A stretch of 64,000 bases of DNA from Cognatilysobacter terrigena (GCF_004361065.1 NZ_SELT01000013.1:16081-80080); one strand, 5' to 3'. Shown: positions 1 to 8,712, counted from the stretch's first letter. The notes: generated from the sequence alone by a model not told the origin. Program-made: numbers and translations.

Positions 1-1099
1 CTTCGGCCACGACGATGACGCCGGTGCGCATCGCGAACGCCATCATGCCGGCGACCATCGCCTGCTTGGCGGGATCGCAATCGACGCCGCGCGTCAGGCT
101 CATGTCGAGCTTGGCGATGTGCGGTGCGAGTTGCAGCACGTGGCGCAGGCTCGCATAGCCCGCGCCGACGTCGTCGATGGCGATTCGCACGCCCGCCGCG
201 CGCAAGCGCATCGCGGCGTCGACCACGGGCTGGTAATCGTCGACGGCCGCGTGCTCGGTGATTTCGACGACGAGCCGCGACGGATCCACATGCGCCAGTG
301 CTTCGGCGAACTCGCGGCTCGCGACGGTGTCGGGCGACACGTTGAGCGACAGGAACGCATCGCGCGGCAGACGCCCGAGAAGTGGCAGCGCATTGCGCAC
401 CGCGGCGAGTTCGAGCTCGACGCCGAGGCCGACTGCCCAGGCTTCGTGGAACCAGATGTCGGGCGTGGCGTGGACGGGCAAGTCGAAGCGTGCGAGCGCT
501 TCGACGCCGATCGCATGTCCGTCGTCCAGCGCCACGATCGGCTGCACGACCATACGTGGCCCACCCGCGCGGAGCACCGCGTGGATCGCGTCGTGGCGCT
601 GCAGGTGCAAGTCATGCGCCCGCTGCGATTCATCGAGCTGCACGCCGACGAGGCCCGCGAGGAAATGCATGAAGCCGAGGTCCCGCACGCGGCGCTCCGG
701 CTCGGCCGGAAAGTTGATGCAGCAGAGCGTCCCCAGCACGCGACCGTCGGGCAGCGCCACCGGCACGCCCATGTACGACTCGATGCCGAGGCGTTCGGTC
801 AGCGGGATGTCGCGCGAACGCACGTCGACGCGCGCGTCGTACACCGCGTCCGGCAGACACCCCTGCAGGACGCGATGGCAGTAGGTGTCCTCGAGTTCGA
901 AGCGCGCACCGACGGGCAGGCCGGCGGCGGCGGCGGGGCCGGCCACTGCGCGAACGATTTTGGCGTCCTCGTTCAACTCGGCGAGGAAGCTGACGTGCGC
1001 GCCCAGGTAATCGCGCGCGGACGCGACGATGCGCTGCACGAACGCGGTCGCGTTGGAATCGAGATGGGCGAGCGGCGACGGAGATGCGTTCGTGTCCAT
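1..1099 (-). CDS. GAF-EAL cyclic-di-GMP phosphodiesterase (3' end outside window)
   Basis: Likely cytoplasmic c-di-GMP phosphodiesterase. The ATG at 1099 opens a frame that runs to the window edge (366 codons), so the C-terminus is missing. Roughly residues 15-165 read as a GAF sensor domain, including GVPVALPDGRVLGTLCCI. An EAL domain follows, with the signature EALAR at residues 200-204, the metal-binding NVSP, the EITE strand, DDVGAGYASL and a KLD lysine. The residues needed for catalysis that lie inside the window are present, so activity is plausible. The canonical DDFG is DDVG here. About 60-70 residues of the EAL domain should lie beyond position 1. There is no signal peptide or membrane segment. 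The ligand of the GAF domain cannot be read from sequence. Confidence 0.88.
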   Translation of the reverse strand, partial: MDTNASPSPLAHLDSNATAFVQRIVASARDYLGAHVSFLAELNEDAKIVRAVAGPAAAAGLPVGARFELEDTYCHRVLQGCLPDAVYDARVDVRSRDIPLTERLGIESYMGVPVALPDGRVLGTLCCINFPAEPERRVRDLGFMHFLAGLVGVQLDESQRAHDLHLQRHDAIHAVLRAGGPRMVVQPIVALDDGHAIGVEALARFDLPVHATPDIWFHEAWAVGLGVELELAAVRNALPLLGRLPRDAFLSLNVSPDTVASREFAEALAHVDPSRLVVEITEHAAVDDYQPVVDAAMRLRAAGVRIAIDDVGAGYASLRHVLQLAPHIAKLDMSLTRGVDCDPAKQAMVAGMMAFAMRTGVIVVAE

Positions 1100-1471
1100 G
1101 CGAAGCAGACCGGCGGATGACGTCGACCCTTCCACAGGTCGGGGTGATCGACACGTGAACCGGGCGTGCGCGACATTGGCGGTGGCCGATGGAACGTGCG
1201 GCGAGTCACGCATGGACGTGCTGCATCGCAGCGGTCGAGGCGTAGTCGCGCGCGGTGAGCCCGCTGTCCCCAAAGTCCGCAAAATCAGACGGGGTGGGGC
1301 GAATCCCAGTGCGCACGGCGGTTTGCCGGCCTCAAGAACGGCGAGGGGCGCATAACCCGGCCGCCGTTCGTCGGAAATCGCGCAGATCGTCACAAATCGC
1401 GCGTCGACCGCTCCGACTATCGCCGGCCAAGGACGCCCTGCGCACGGATGCGGACTCCTCCGGACACCCCC
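1100..1471. other. Intergenic region between divergent genes, no gene seen
   Basis: This stretch separates the leftward GAF-EAL gene from the rightward PHP-hydrolase gene and should carry both promoters. I found no convincing coding frame and no RNA gene. It contains two copies of AAATCGCGC near 1374-1410. I looked for a riboswitch-like fold in 1255-1340 and could not support one. Confidence 0.5.
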
Positions 1472-4261
1472 ATGACCCGAACCGCTCTTGCCGCAGCGCT
1501 GGCGCTGGCGTTTGCCACCGCCGCGTCCGCCACCGAATTCGCCCACCCCGACCACTACGAGTTCGACGCCTCGATCGCGGCGCCGTTCCGCGCGCAGGCC
1601 GGGCGGTTCCCGATCCAGCTGCACTTCGACTATCCGGGCGCCGGCGCGCGCACGGCGGCCGCGTGGACGCTGGACGTCGTCGCGCCGGACGGACGCGTCA
1701 TCGCCAGCGACCGCGGCCTGACCAAGCTCGGCGGCCGCCACGTCGCGGTGCCCTCCTCGTGGAACGGCGGCATGCAGCAGGGCGGCGCGGCACCCGCGGG
1801 TTACTACACGCTGCGCCTGCGCGCGGTGCCGACGGTGGTCGACGCCGCCGACACGCGCCCGATCGCGACGCGCATCGACGAAGCCTTCCGCCTGTTCGGC
1901 GACGAAGCCGTCGAACAGACCTACGATGTGCAGGTCGGCAACGTCGCACCGGCGCGCATGCCGTCGCTGGTGCCGCTGCGAGTGGGCGCGCAGTCCGCGG
2001 TCGCGCCGTCACCGGCTCGCACCAGCGGCGCATCGCAGCCGATGCTCGCGCAGTCCGCGGCAACACCGACGCTGACGGCGCAGGCCGCGCCCGCCACCGG
2101 CGGCCTGCCGTACACCGTCTATTACGGCAACCTGCACAGCCAGACCAACCACAGCGACGGCGGGACGCCGCTCGCCTCGTGCAGCGGCGCTGAAAACCCG
2201 CAGGCGGGCACCATGGGCCCGACCGACGCCTACACGATGATGCAGAACCAGGCGCACGGCGACTTCCTGCTCACGTCCGAACACAACCACATGTTCGACG
2301 GCTCGACCGGCACGAACGCGAGCGCGAACCCCACCACCGCAATCAACCTGTTCAAGAGCGGCCTCAGCGCGGCGAGCAGCTATCGCAGCGCGCATCCCAC
2401 GTTCCTCGCCCTGTACGGCCTGGAGTGGGGCGTCATCAGCAACGGCGGCCACCTCAACCTGCTCAACGTCGACGCGCTCGCCGAGTGGGAGACGAACTCC
2501 TCGGGCCAGCTGATCGGCGAAGTGAACACGCCCAAGAGCGACTACCCGGCGCTGTATTCGACGATGAAGTCGCGCGGCTGGATCGGCATGTTCAACCACC
2601 CGGCCACCAGCGGGCAGTTCCTCGTCAACGGCACCGCGCTCGGCTACGACGCGAACGGCGCGCAGGTGATGGTGCTGGCCGAGGTGCTCAACTCGTCGGC
2701 GTTCTCGACCAACACCACCGAAACCGAAACGGGGCGCAGCAGTTACCAGTCGGCGTGGAACATCCTGCTCGAGCGCGGCTACCACGTCGCACCCGCGAGC
2801 GACCAGGACAACCACTGCGCGAACTGGGGCCTGTCCTTCACCAACCGCACCGGCGTGCTGCTACCGAGCGGTGCCGCGCTCAACACGACCAACTTCTACG
2901 ACGCGCTGAAGGCGCGCCGCACGTTCGCCACCGAAGACCGCAGCGGCCAGCTCGTGCTGACTGCGAACGGCCACGTGATGGGCGAGACCTTCAACAACAG
3001 CGGCGCGCTCACGCTCACCGCGAACTACGCGAGCACCAGTGGGCAGACGGCGCAACGCGTGCAGTTCTTCGAAGGCGTGCCGGGCCGCAACGGGACGGTG
3101 ACGCAGCTCTACGAGGGCAGCGGCAGCACGACGATCACCCCGGCCAGCGGCGACCACTTCTATTACGTGCAGGTCACGCAGGCGAACGGCCTGCGCCTGT
3201 GGTCGGCGCCAGTGTGGGTGACGCAGGGCACGGGCGGCGGCGACACCACTGCACCGACGGTGAGCGCGTCCGAATCCGGCACCAGCGGCACGATCACGCT
3301 GTCGGCGACGGCCTCGGACAACGTCGGCGTGTCGAAGGTCGAGTTCTACGTCGACGGTGCGCTCAAAGGCACCGACACCTCGTCGCCATACTCGATGACG
3401 CTGAACTCGACGACGCTCACCAACGGCTCGCACACGCTGGTCGCTAAGGCTTACGACGCGGCCGGCAATGTCGGTTCGTCGTCGAGCGTCGCCTTCAGCG
3501 TCAGCAACGCCAGCAGCGATACGACGGCACCGACGGTGAGCGCGTCCGAATCCGGCGCCAGCGGCACGATCACGCTGTCCGCAACCGCATCGGACAACGT
3601 CGGTGTGTCCAAGGTCGAGTTCTATGTCGACAGCGCGCTCAAGGGCACGGACACCTCGTCGCCGTACTCGGTGACGCTGGACTCCACCACGCTCGCCAAC
3701 GGCTCGCACACGCTGGTCGCCAAGGCTTATGACGCGGCCGGCAACGTCGGTTCGTCGTCGAGCGTGGCGTTCTCGGTGAGCAACACGACGACCGCGACGG
3801 AGCTGCTGCAGAACGGCGGCTTCGAGTCGGGCACGACGGGCTGGTCGGCCAAGGCCGGCAGCATCACCAACGACGCGAGCTATCCCGCTCACTCGGGCAG
3901 CTACTACCTGTGGTCGAACGGCTACGGCACGGCCAACACCGAGTACACGTACCAGACGGTCACGATCCCCTCGACCGCGACCACGGTCACGCTGACCTTC
4001 TGGCTGCGCGTGGACAGCAACGAGACCACCACGACGACCGCCTACGACACGATGAAGGTGCAGCTGCGCAACTCCAGCAACACCGTGCTGTCGACTCTGG
4101 CCACGTACTCCAACCTCAACAAGGGCACGAGCTACGTGCAGAAGACGTTCGATGTGTCGAGCTACCGCGGCCAGACGGTGCGCGTGTACTTCGAAGGCGT
4201 CGAGGACTCGAGCGTGATCACCTCGTTCCTGCTCGACGACGTGTCGCTGAAGTCGAAGTAA
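1472..4261 (+). CDS. Secreted PHP-domain (CehA/McbA-like) metallohydrolase with two Ig-like repeats
   Basis: Predicted exported metal-dependent hydrolase of 929 residues. An in-frame ATG at 1448 exists, but the start at 1472 gives a clean signal peptide (MTRTALAAALALAFATAASA), so 1472 is preferred. The PHP-like domain spans about residues 215-480. It begins with NLHSQTNHSDG and has SEHNH at 269-273, the histidine pattern expected for metal binding in PHP and CehA/McbA-type phosphoesterases. Two 92-residue Ig-like modules follow at about 593-684 and 685-770, almost identical to each other. The C-terminus (about 773-929) begins LLQNGGFESGTTGW, like carbohydrate-binding jelly-roll modules. A perfect terminator follows. 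The substrate is unknown; phosphodiester or carbamate hydrolysis is family knowledge, not shown here. Confidence 0.8.
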   Translation: MTRTALAAALALAFATAASATEFAHPDHYEFDASIAAPFRAQAGRFPIQLHFDYPGAGARTAAAWTLDVVAPDGRVIASDRGLTKLGGRHVAVPSSWNGGMQQGGAAPAGYYTLRLRAVPTVVDAADTRPIATRIDEAFRLFGDEAVEQTYDVQVGNVAPARMPSLVPLRVGAQSAVAPSPARTSGASQPMLAQSAATPTLTAQAAPATGGLPYTVYYGNLHSQTNHSDGGTPLASCSGAENPQAGTMGPTDAYTMMQNQAHGDFLLTSEHNHMFDGSTGTNASANPTTAINLFKSGLSAASSYRSAHPTFLALYGLEWGVISNGGHLNLLNVDALAEWETNSSGQLIGEVNTPKSDYPALYSTMKSRGWIGMFNHPATSGQFLVNGTALGYDANGAQVMVLAEVLNSSAFSTNTTETETGRSSYQSAWNILLERGYHVAPASDQDNHCANWGLSFTNRTGVLLPSGAALNTTNFYDALKARRTFATEDRSGQLVLTANGHVMGETFNNSGALTLTANYASTSGQTAQRVQFFEGVPGRNGTVTQLYEGSGSTTITPASGDHFYYVQVTQANGLRLWSAPVWVTQGTGGGDTTAPTVSASESGTSGTITLSATASDNVGVSKVEFYVDGALKGTDTSSPYSMTLNSTTLTNGSHTLVAKAYDAAGNVGSSSSVAFSVSNASSDTTAPTVSASESGASGTITLSATASDNVGVSKVEFYVDSALKGTDTSSPYSVTLDSTTLANGSHTLVAKAYDAAGNVGSSSSVAFSVSNTTTATELLQNGGFESGTTGWSAKAGSITNDASYPAHSGSYYLWSNGYGTANTEYTYQTVTIPSTATTVTLTFWLRVDSNETTTTTAYDTMKVQLRNSSNTVLSTLATYSNLNKGTSYVQKTFDVSSYRGQTVRVYFEGVEDSSVITSFLLDDVSLKSK
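3251..3778 (+). repeat. In-frame tandem repeat, 276-bp period, two copies
   Basis: The segments starting at 3251 and 3527 repeat with a period of exactly 276 bp (92 codons), the second copy slightly shorter. Both encode the Ig-like module TAPTVSASESG...DNVGVSKVEFYVD...YDAAGNVGSSSSVAFSVSN. Differences are few and mostly synonymous or conservative, which suggests recent duplication or gene conversion. Confidence 0.85.
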
Positions 4262-4284
4262 GACGGTTCGAGTTGCAGTGATCC

Positions 4285-4317
4285 GACGCCCCGGCTCGTC
4301 CGGGGCGTCGTTGTTTT
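4285..4317 (+). terminator. Rho-independent terminator after the PHP hydrolase gene
   Basis: A perfect 10-bp stem, GACGCCCCGG (4285-4294) with CCGGGGCGTC (4300-4309), closes a 5-base loop and is followed by GTTGTTTT. The T-rich side is on the + strand. The T tract touches the stop codon of the convergent SDR gene. Confidence 0.85.
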
Positions 4318-5060
4318 CAGAGCCGGTCGAGGCGCCCGCCGTCGACGCGCACTTCCGCGCCCTGCACGAAGCGCGCATCGTCCGACGCGAGATACGCGAC
4401 GAGCGCGGCGACATCCTCCGGCTTGCCGATGTCCCGGTCGTCCAGCGTTTCGAGGCCGCTCTTGACGTTCGGATTCTCGCGCAGCATCGGCGTATCGATC
4501 GCTCCGGGCAGGATCACGTTCGCGCGGATGCCGCGCGCCTTGCCTTCCAGCACCGTCGAGCGCGTCAGCGACACCAGCGCGGCCTTCGCGGCGGCGTAGT
4601 TCGCCACATGCGGCGTGGTTTCCACCGCGTGGATGCTGGAGACGTTGACGATCGCGCCGCCGTCCTTCATGTGCAGGAACGCCTGCTTGGTGAAGAAGAA
4701 CGCGCCGACCAGATCCACACCGAGCACGCGCAGCCAGTCGTCGCCAGTAAGGTCTTCCAGCGCCTTGAACTGCATCAGCCCGGCGTTGTTGACGATGACG
4801 TCGATGCGGCCGAAGCGGTCGAGCACCGACGTCACCGTCGCCTCGACCTGCGCCTCGACGCTCACGTCGCACAGGCTCGCCATGACGTCCGGCGCGCCGG
4901 CGTCGTGCACCTGGGGCGCGGCGGCGTCAAGGTTGGCCTGGTTGTAGTCGACCAGCACCACGCGCGCACCTTCGGCGGCGAAGCGTTTGCAGATCGCGAG
5001 GCCGATGCCGCTGGCGCCGCCGGTGACCAGCGCCACCCTGTTCTCGAAACGTCGCTCCAC
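4317..5060 (-). CDS. Short-chain dehydrogenase/reductase (classical SDR)
   Basis: A 247-residue NAD(P)-dependent oxidoreductase of the classical SDR family, probably cytoplasmic. The glycine-rich cofactor motif TGGASGIG lies at about residues 12-19, NNAG at about 90, and the catalytic Ser and YxxxK (NYAAAKAAL) near 138 and 153. Acidic residues at the end of the second strand (VLVDYN) favour NAD over NADP. The start is a GTG at 5060 preceded by a good AGGAG site. It lies 10 bp downstream of the glycosidase-like gene and is probably co-transcribed with it. The pair suggests sugar or glycoside metabolism. The substrate cannot be assigned. Confidence 0.85.
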   Translation of the reverse strand: MERRFENRVALVTGGASGIGLAICKRFAAEGARVVLVDYNQANLDAAAPQVHDAGAPDVMASLCDVSVEAQVEATVTSVLDRFGRIDVIVNNAGLMQFKALEDLTGDDWLRVLGVDLVGAFFFTKQAFLHMKDGGAIVNVSSIHAVETTPHVANYAAAKAALVSLTRSTVLEGKARGIRANVILPGAIDTPMLRENPNVKSGLETLDDRDIGKPEDVAALVAYLASDDARFVQGAEVRVDGGRLDRL

Positions 5061-5070
5061 GTGTCGCTCC

Positions 5071-6399
5071 TCAGGTTCCGCTCGTGGCGGCGTTCGCGTC
5101 CGCCGTGGCGCGGTCGTCGCGCTTGGCGGCGGCGTTCGCTTGCTGCTCGGCGTCGTGCTCGGTCGCGTAGTCGGCCGGCATGGTCACGGGCACCTGCAGG
5201 CAGACGCTGTTGGTCGGCAGCACCTGTTGCCAGTCGGCAATGAGCTGCTTGTAGGCCTGGCCGACCGGCCGGATCTTGCGATCGAGGTCGTACAGGCCGA
5301 CCTCGAACACGCGACCGTTCGGCTCGCGCAGGGCCGTGTCCCAGTCGATCTGGTCGGTCAGCGAGTACCAGGTGAAACCGACCACCGGCACGCCGTCGTT
5401 GCGCACGCGCAGCACGTTGGCCCACTCCTTCCACAGCCAGTTCACCGCCTCGTCGCCGTTCGGCCCCTGGCGGAGATTGGTCTCGGTGTGCATGACCGGC
5501 AGCCGGTAGCGGTCGTGGTACTGGCGCGTAATGACGTGGTAGCCGAACACCTCGCCCGATGCGCGCGTGCTGCCGTCGGCGCATACGCGGTGCTCGTTGG
5601 TGACGTAGTAGTCGTTCCCCATGATGCAGTTGTGCTTGTACTTGTGTGCCATGAAGAAGTGGTACTCGTCGCGCGTCATTCCGTTGTCCATCAGGTACTC
5701 GTACATCTCGGAATTGACACGGCGCCCGTAATTGAGATCCAGCGAGAGGAAGCGGCGCGCATTCATCACTTCCGCAGGCTGGATCGCCGCCGGGTTCTCG
5801 GCATGGAAGTACTCGGACGACTCACTCTGGATGAAGATCGCGTCCGGCCGCACCTCGAGGATCGCGCCCATCGCGAGCACGTTCGCCTTGACGATGTTCT
5901 TGAGCGCGGTGACGAAGGCCGTGTCGCTCGCGAGCTCCTCGTTCCACCAGCCGTACAGCGCGGAGAACGCCGCGCAGATGTACATCTCGTTGACCGGCGT
6001 ATAGAGCTGCACCCAGGGGAAGCGACGCGCGAAGTCGCCGGCGTAACGCGCGAACAGGGCAGGGAAGTCGGGGTTCTGGAAATTGCCGATCCAGTCGGGC
6101 ACGCCGAAATGGCAGAGATCCGTGATCGGCGCGATGTTGCGTCGGCGCAGGTCGGGAAAGGTGATGTCCGCGAACGCCCAGTCGTAGCGGCCGTCGCCCA
6201 GCCAGGTCGTGTGGATGGGCGGGCCGTAGCGCAGCACCGGCACGCCGAGGTCCTGCACCAGGTCGAAGTCGAGCGCCCACTTGTCGTAGTGCCCGCACAG
6301 CGCCATCTCGTCGACGCGATGCGTGCCGCCGCGAATCGTGGGATAGCTGTTCTCGATGCCGGTGGCGAACAGGAAACTCGGAGGCATGGCGGCGCGCAT
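5071..6399 (-). CDS. Glycoside hydrolase family 1-like protein (clan GH-A fold)
   Basis: A 442-residue protein resembling the beta-glucosidase clan. TPVNEM places a candidate acid/base Glu at residue 138, and MHTETN places a candidate nucleophile at Glu306. The spacing of about 168 residues is short for canonical GH1 enzymes but fits a (beta/alpha)8 retaining glycosidase. The family motifs are usually TxNEP and (I/T)ENG; both are altered here (NEM, ETN), so activity or specificity may differ. There is no signal peptide, so it is probably cytoplasmic. Two in-frame starts exist, at 6399 and 6387. The C-terminal ~40 residues are rich in Ala, Asp and Thr and look disordered. The SDR gene follows directly. 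Confidence 0.7.
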   Translation of the reverse strand: MRAAMPPSFLFATGIENSYPTIRGGTHRVDEMALCGHYDKWALDFDLVQDLGVPVLRYGPPIHTTWLGDGRYDWAFADITFPDLRRRNIAPITDLCHFGVPDWIGNFQNPDFPALFARYAGDFARRFPWVQLYTPVNEMYICAAFSALYGWWNEELASDTAFVTALKNIVKANVLAMGAILEVRPDAIFIQSESSEYFHAENPAAIQPAEVMNARRFLSLDLNYGRRVNSEMYEYLMDNGMTRDEYHFFMAHKYKHNCIMGNDYYVTNEHRVCADGSTRASGEVFGYHVITRQYHDRYRLPVMHTETNLRQGPNGDEAVNWLWKEWANVLRVRNDGVPVVGFTWYSLTDQIDWDTALREPNGRVFEVGLYDLDRKIRPVGQAYKQLIADWQQVLPTNSVCLQVPVTMPADYATEHDAEQQANAAAKRDDRATADANAATSGT

Positions 6400-6524
6400 G
6401 GACGGGGCCGTCGCAGGCTAGGCGGGCGGGCGCAGCCGCGGCATGAAAACGCGGCTACGGCCGGATCGACAGGCTCGGCACGTCGCGTGCGCGACGGTGT
6501 CCGCCCCAGTCCCGGAGCACACGC

Positions 6525-6872
6525 ATGGCCGCGAACGACACCTCGCCATCGATGGACGAATGCATCGCCCACTGCATCGCCTGCCACGCGCTCTGCGTCG
6601 AGACGATGCGCCATTGCCTCGAACTCGGTGGTGAGCACGCGTCGCCCGATCACATCCTGCTGATGGCGACCTGCGCGGACATCTGCCGCACCAGCGCGGA
6701 CGCGATGCTGCGCGGTGTCGACGTGCACGTGCACACCTGCCGTGCCTGTGCCGAAATCTGCCGGCGCTGCGCCGAGGACTGCGAACGCATGGCCGCCGAC
6801 GACGCGACGATGCAGCGCTGCGCCGATGCCTGCCGCCGCTGCGCGGAGTCGTGCGCACGCATGGCGGCATGA
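6525..6872 (+). CDS. Four-helix-bundle copper-storage-like protein (Csp3/DUF326 type)
   Basis: A 115-residue, cysteine-rich helical protein of the DUF326 type, similar to the cytosolic copper storage protein Csp3. Sixteen cysteines occur at residues 13, 17, 20, 24, 31, 50, 54, 72, 75, 79, 82, 86, 99, 103, 106 and 110, mostly as CxxC or CxxxC along four predicted helices. In Csp proteins such cysteines line the core of the bundle and bind many Cu(I) ions. There is no signal peptide, so it should be cytosolic, unlike Csp1. GGAG lies just upstream of the ATG. It is divergent from the glycosidase gene, and no copper exporter or regulator is adjacent. Copper binding is inferred from family resemblance. 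Confidence 0.8.
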   Translation: MAANDTSPSMDECIAHCIACHALCVETMRHCLELGGEHASPDHILLMATCADICRTSADAMLRGVDVHVHTCRACAEICRRCAEDCERMAADDATMQRCADACRRCAESCARMAA

Positions 6873-6910
6873 GGCGGCTATAGTCCGCGTCCCCGCATCG
6901 GAGACGCGAC

Positions 6911-7603
6911 TTGGACCTGCCCGAACGCATCGAAAAGGAAACCGGCGAATCGCCGCGCTGGTCGGTGATCTGGCTGCACGGCCTCGGCGCGGACGGCAAC
7001 GACTTCGCGCCGCTCGTGCCCGAACTGGTGCGTCCGCAGTGGCCGGCGATGCGTTTCGTGTTCCCGCATGCGCCGGTGCAGCCCGTCACCATCAATGGCG
7101 GCATGCGCATGCGCTCGTGGTACGACATCGTGAGCTTCGATCTCACGGGTCGCGCGGATGCAAAGGGCGTGGATGAATCGGTCGCGCGCGTCGACGCGCT
7201 GATCGCGCAGGAGATCGAACGCGGCGTGCCGGCGTCGCGCATCGTGCTGGCGGGCTTCTCGCAGGGCGGCGCGGTGACGCTCGCCGCGGGCCTGCGTCGC
7301 ACCGAGCCGCTCGCGGGGCTGGTCGCGCTGTCGACCTACCTGCCGCTGGGCGTCGATGCGCTCGCACGGCTCGACGAGACGCCCGTCGCCGCGCGCAGCC
7401 AGCCCGTGTTCGTCGCGCACGGCCGCCAGGACCCCGTCGTGCCGTACGCGGCGGGCGAAGACGCGGCGCGGCGCCTGCGCGCGCTGGGCTTCGCGGTGGA
7501 CTTCCACGCCTACCCGATGCAGCACCAGGTCTGCCTCGAGGAGATCGACGCCCTGCGCGGGTGGTTCGACCGCATTCTGGCGACGGATTCAGAAAACCGT
7601 TGA
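6911..7603 (+). CDS. Carboxylesterase/phospholipase family alpha/beta hydrolase
   Basis: A 230-residue cytoplasmic serine esterase of the carboxylesterase/acyl-protein thioesterase type (YpfH-like). The N-terminal WLHGLGADGNDFAPLVPEL carries the oxyanion-hole HGLG. The nucleophile sits in GFSQGG, with a late catalytic Asp (HGRQDPVVP) and His (YPMQHQVCLEE). No ATG fits the conserved N-terminus. The TTG at 6911 does, and has GGAGA at 6900-6904 in front. A -10-like TATAGT at 6879-6884 would give a short leader. It lies 67 bp upstream of the algR-like gene. Confidence 0.85.
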   Translation: MDLPERIEKETGESPRWSVIWLHGLGADGNDFAPLVPELVRPQWPAMRFVFPHAPVQPVTINGGMRMRSWYDIVSFDLTGRADAKGVDESVARVDALIAQEIERGVPASRIVLAGFSQGGAVTLAAGLRRTEPLAGLVALSTYLPLGVDALARLDETPVAARSQPVFVAHGRQDPVVPYAAGEDAARRLRALGFAVDFHAYPMQHQVCLEEIDALRGWFDRILATDSENR

Positions 7604-7670
7604 CGCGCACCTTCCACGGACGCTCGGGAACGCTACTATCAGTCCCGGGGGGGTATCGACGGAGGGGTAC

Positions 7671-8402
7671 GTGGATACGCTGAATGTTGTAGTCGCCGAA
7701 GACGAGCCGTTGGCTCGCGACCGTCTGCGCGCCCTGCTCGAAGAGCAGCCGGGCGTGTACGTCGTCGCGACGGCGGCCGACGGCACACAGGCGCTGCAGG
7801 CGTGCGCCGAACATCATCCGGACCTGGTCCTGCTCGACGTGTCGATGCCGGGCATGGACGGGTTGGAAACCGCGCGCCATCTCGCCGCAAGCGAGCCGCG
7901 CCCGGCGGTCATCTTCTGCACGGCGTACGACGCGCATGCGGTGTCGGCGTTCGAAGCCGAAGCGCTGGATTACCTGGTGAAGCCGGTTCGTCCGGAACGT
8001 CTCGCGGCCGCGCTCGATCGCGTGCGTCGCCTGACGTCCGTGCGCACCAATGGCGACGGCAGCACGCGCAAGCGCACGCACCTGTGCGCGCGCCTTCGCG
8101 GCTCGCTGCGCCTGATCCCGATCGACGACATCCACTACCTCCAAGCGGAGGAGAAGTACGTCGTCGTGCACCACGCGCGGGGCGAGGACCTGATCGAGGA
8201 ATCGCTGCGCTCGCTGGAGATCGAGTTCGGCGACCGCTTCGTGCGCATCCATCGCAACTGCCTGGTCGCGCGCCACGAGCTGGTCGAACTCAAGCGCAGC
8301 CCGGACGGCCATGTGCAGGCGGTGCTGCGCCACGGCCGCCAGCCGCTGGAAGTCAGCCGTCGCTGCGTCGCCTCGCTGCGCGAGCGCCTCGCGCACCTGT
8401 GA
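7671..8402 (+). CDS. algR: LytTR-family response regulator, AlgR-like
   Basis: A 243-residue two-domain regulator. The receiver domain (about 1-120) has AEDEP near the start, phosphoacceptor Asp56 in LLDVSMPG and the KP pair in DYLVKPVRPE. The C-terminal LytTR DNA-binding domain (about 140-243) has IHYLQAEEKYVVVHH and FVRIHRNCLVAR. The start is GTG at 7671 with a strong GGAGGGG five bases upstream; the open frame continues further upstream inside the esterase gene but lacks support. In pseudomonads algR sits next to hemC, as here, usually behind the sensor gene algZ/fimS. No sensor gene is adjacent in this window. A TACTAT -10-like box lies at 7634-7639. Confidence 0.88.
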   Translation: MDTLNVVVAEDEPLARDRLRALLEEQPGVYVVATAADGTQALQACAEHHPDLVLLDVSMPGMDGLETARHLAASEPRPAVIFCTAYDAHAVSAFEAEALDYLVKPVRPERLAAALDRVRRLTSVRTNGDGSTRKRTHLCARLRGSLRLIPIDDIHYLQAEEKYVVVHHARGEDLIEESLRSLEIEFGDRFVRIHRNCLVARHELVELKRSPDGHVQAVLRHGRQPLEVSRRCVASLRERLAHL

Positions 8403-8677
8403 GCGAGCAGCCCGCGGGCCCGCGCCTGGATCCCGCCGCGGCCGAAGCGGCGGCGGAGCGGCTGATGGCGATGCATCGGCTGCAGCAGGACGCCGACACC
8501 TACGCCACGGGCCAGAGCCGCGGCGTCGCGCGGATCTTAATCGTGCTGATCGGTGCGCTCGTCGGCGGTGTCTGCGGCGCGATGATGGGCGCGATGCGGC
8601 ACCACACGATGGCCGGCGCGTTCCTGCTCGCCCTCGTCGGCGGCATGCTCGCGCTGGTGCAGAGCCGCCCGCGCTGA
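8399..8677 (+). CDS. Small two-TM membrane protein coupled to the AlgR-like gene
   Basis: A 92-residue protein if started at GTG 8399, whose GTGA overlaps the stop of the upstream regulator and implies translational coupling. An ATG at 8465 is a shorter alternative. After a hydrophilic N-terminus there are two predicted membrane helices, ILIVLIGALVGGVCGAMMG and AGAFLLALVGGMLAL, joined by a short RHH loop. No known domain was recognised. Its position between algR and hemC suggests a conserved accessory membrane protein, but no function can be given. Confidence 0.65.
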   Translation: MSEQPAGPRLDPAAAEAAAERLMAMHRLQQDADTYATGQSRGVARILIVLIGALVGGVCGAMMGAMRHHTMAGAFLLALVGGMLALVQSRPR

Positions 8678-8712
8678 TCACGGCAGCGGTTGGGCGATGA
8701 CGCCCGATCCGC

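Noticed and set aside
119..1120. Plus-strand open frame at the window start
   Set aside because: The minus strand encodes a clear GAF-EAL protein with EALAR and DDVGAGYASL; the plus frame is its shadow.
1255..1340. Possible riboswitch-like fold upstream of the PHP hydrolase
   Set aside because: Short GC-rich complementary segments exist, but I could not match any known riboswitch consensus.
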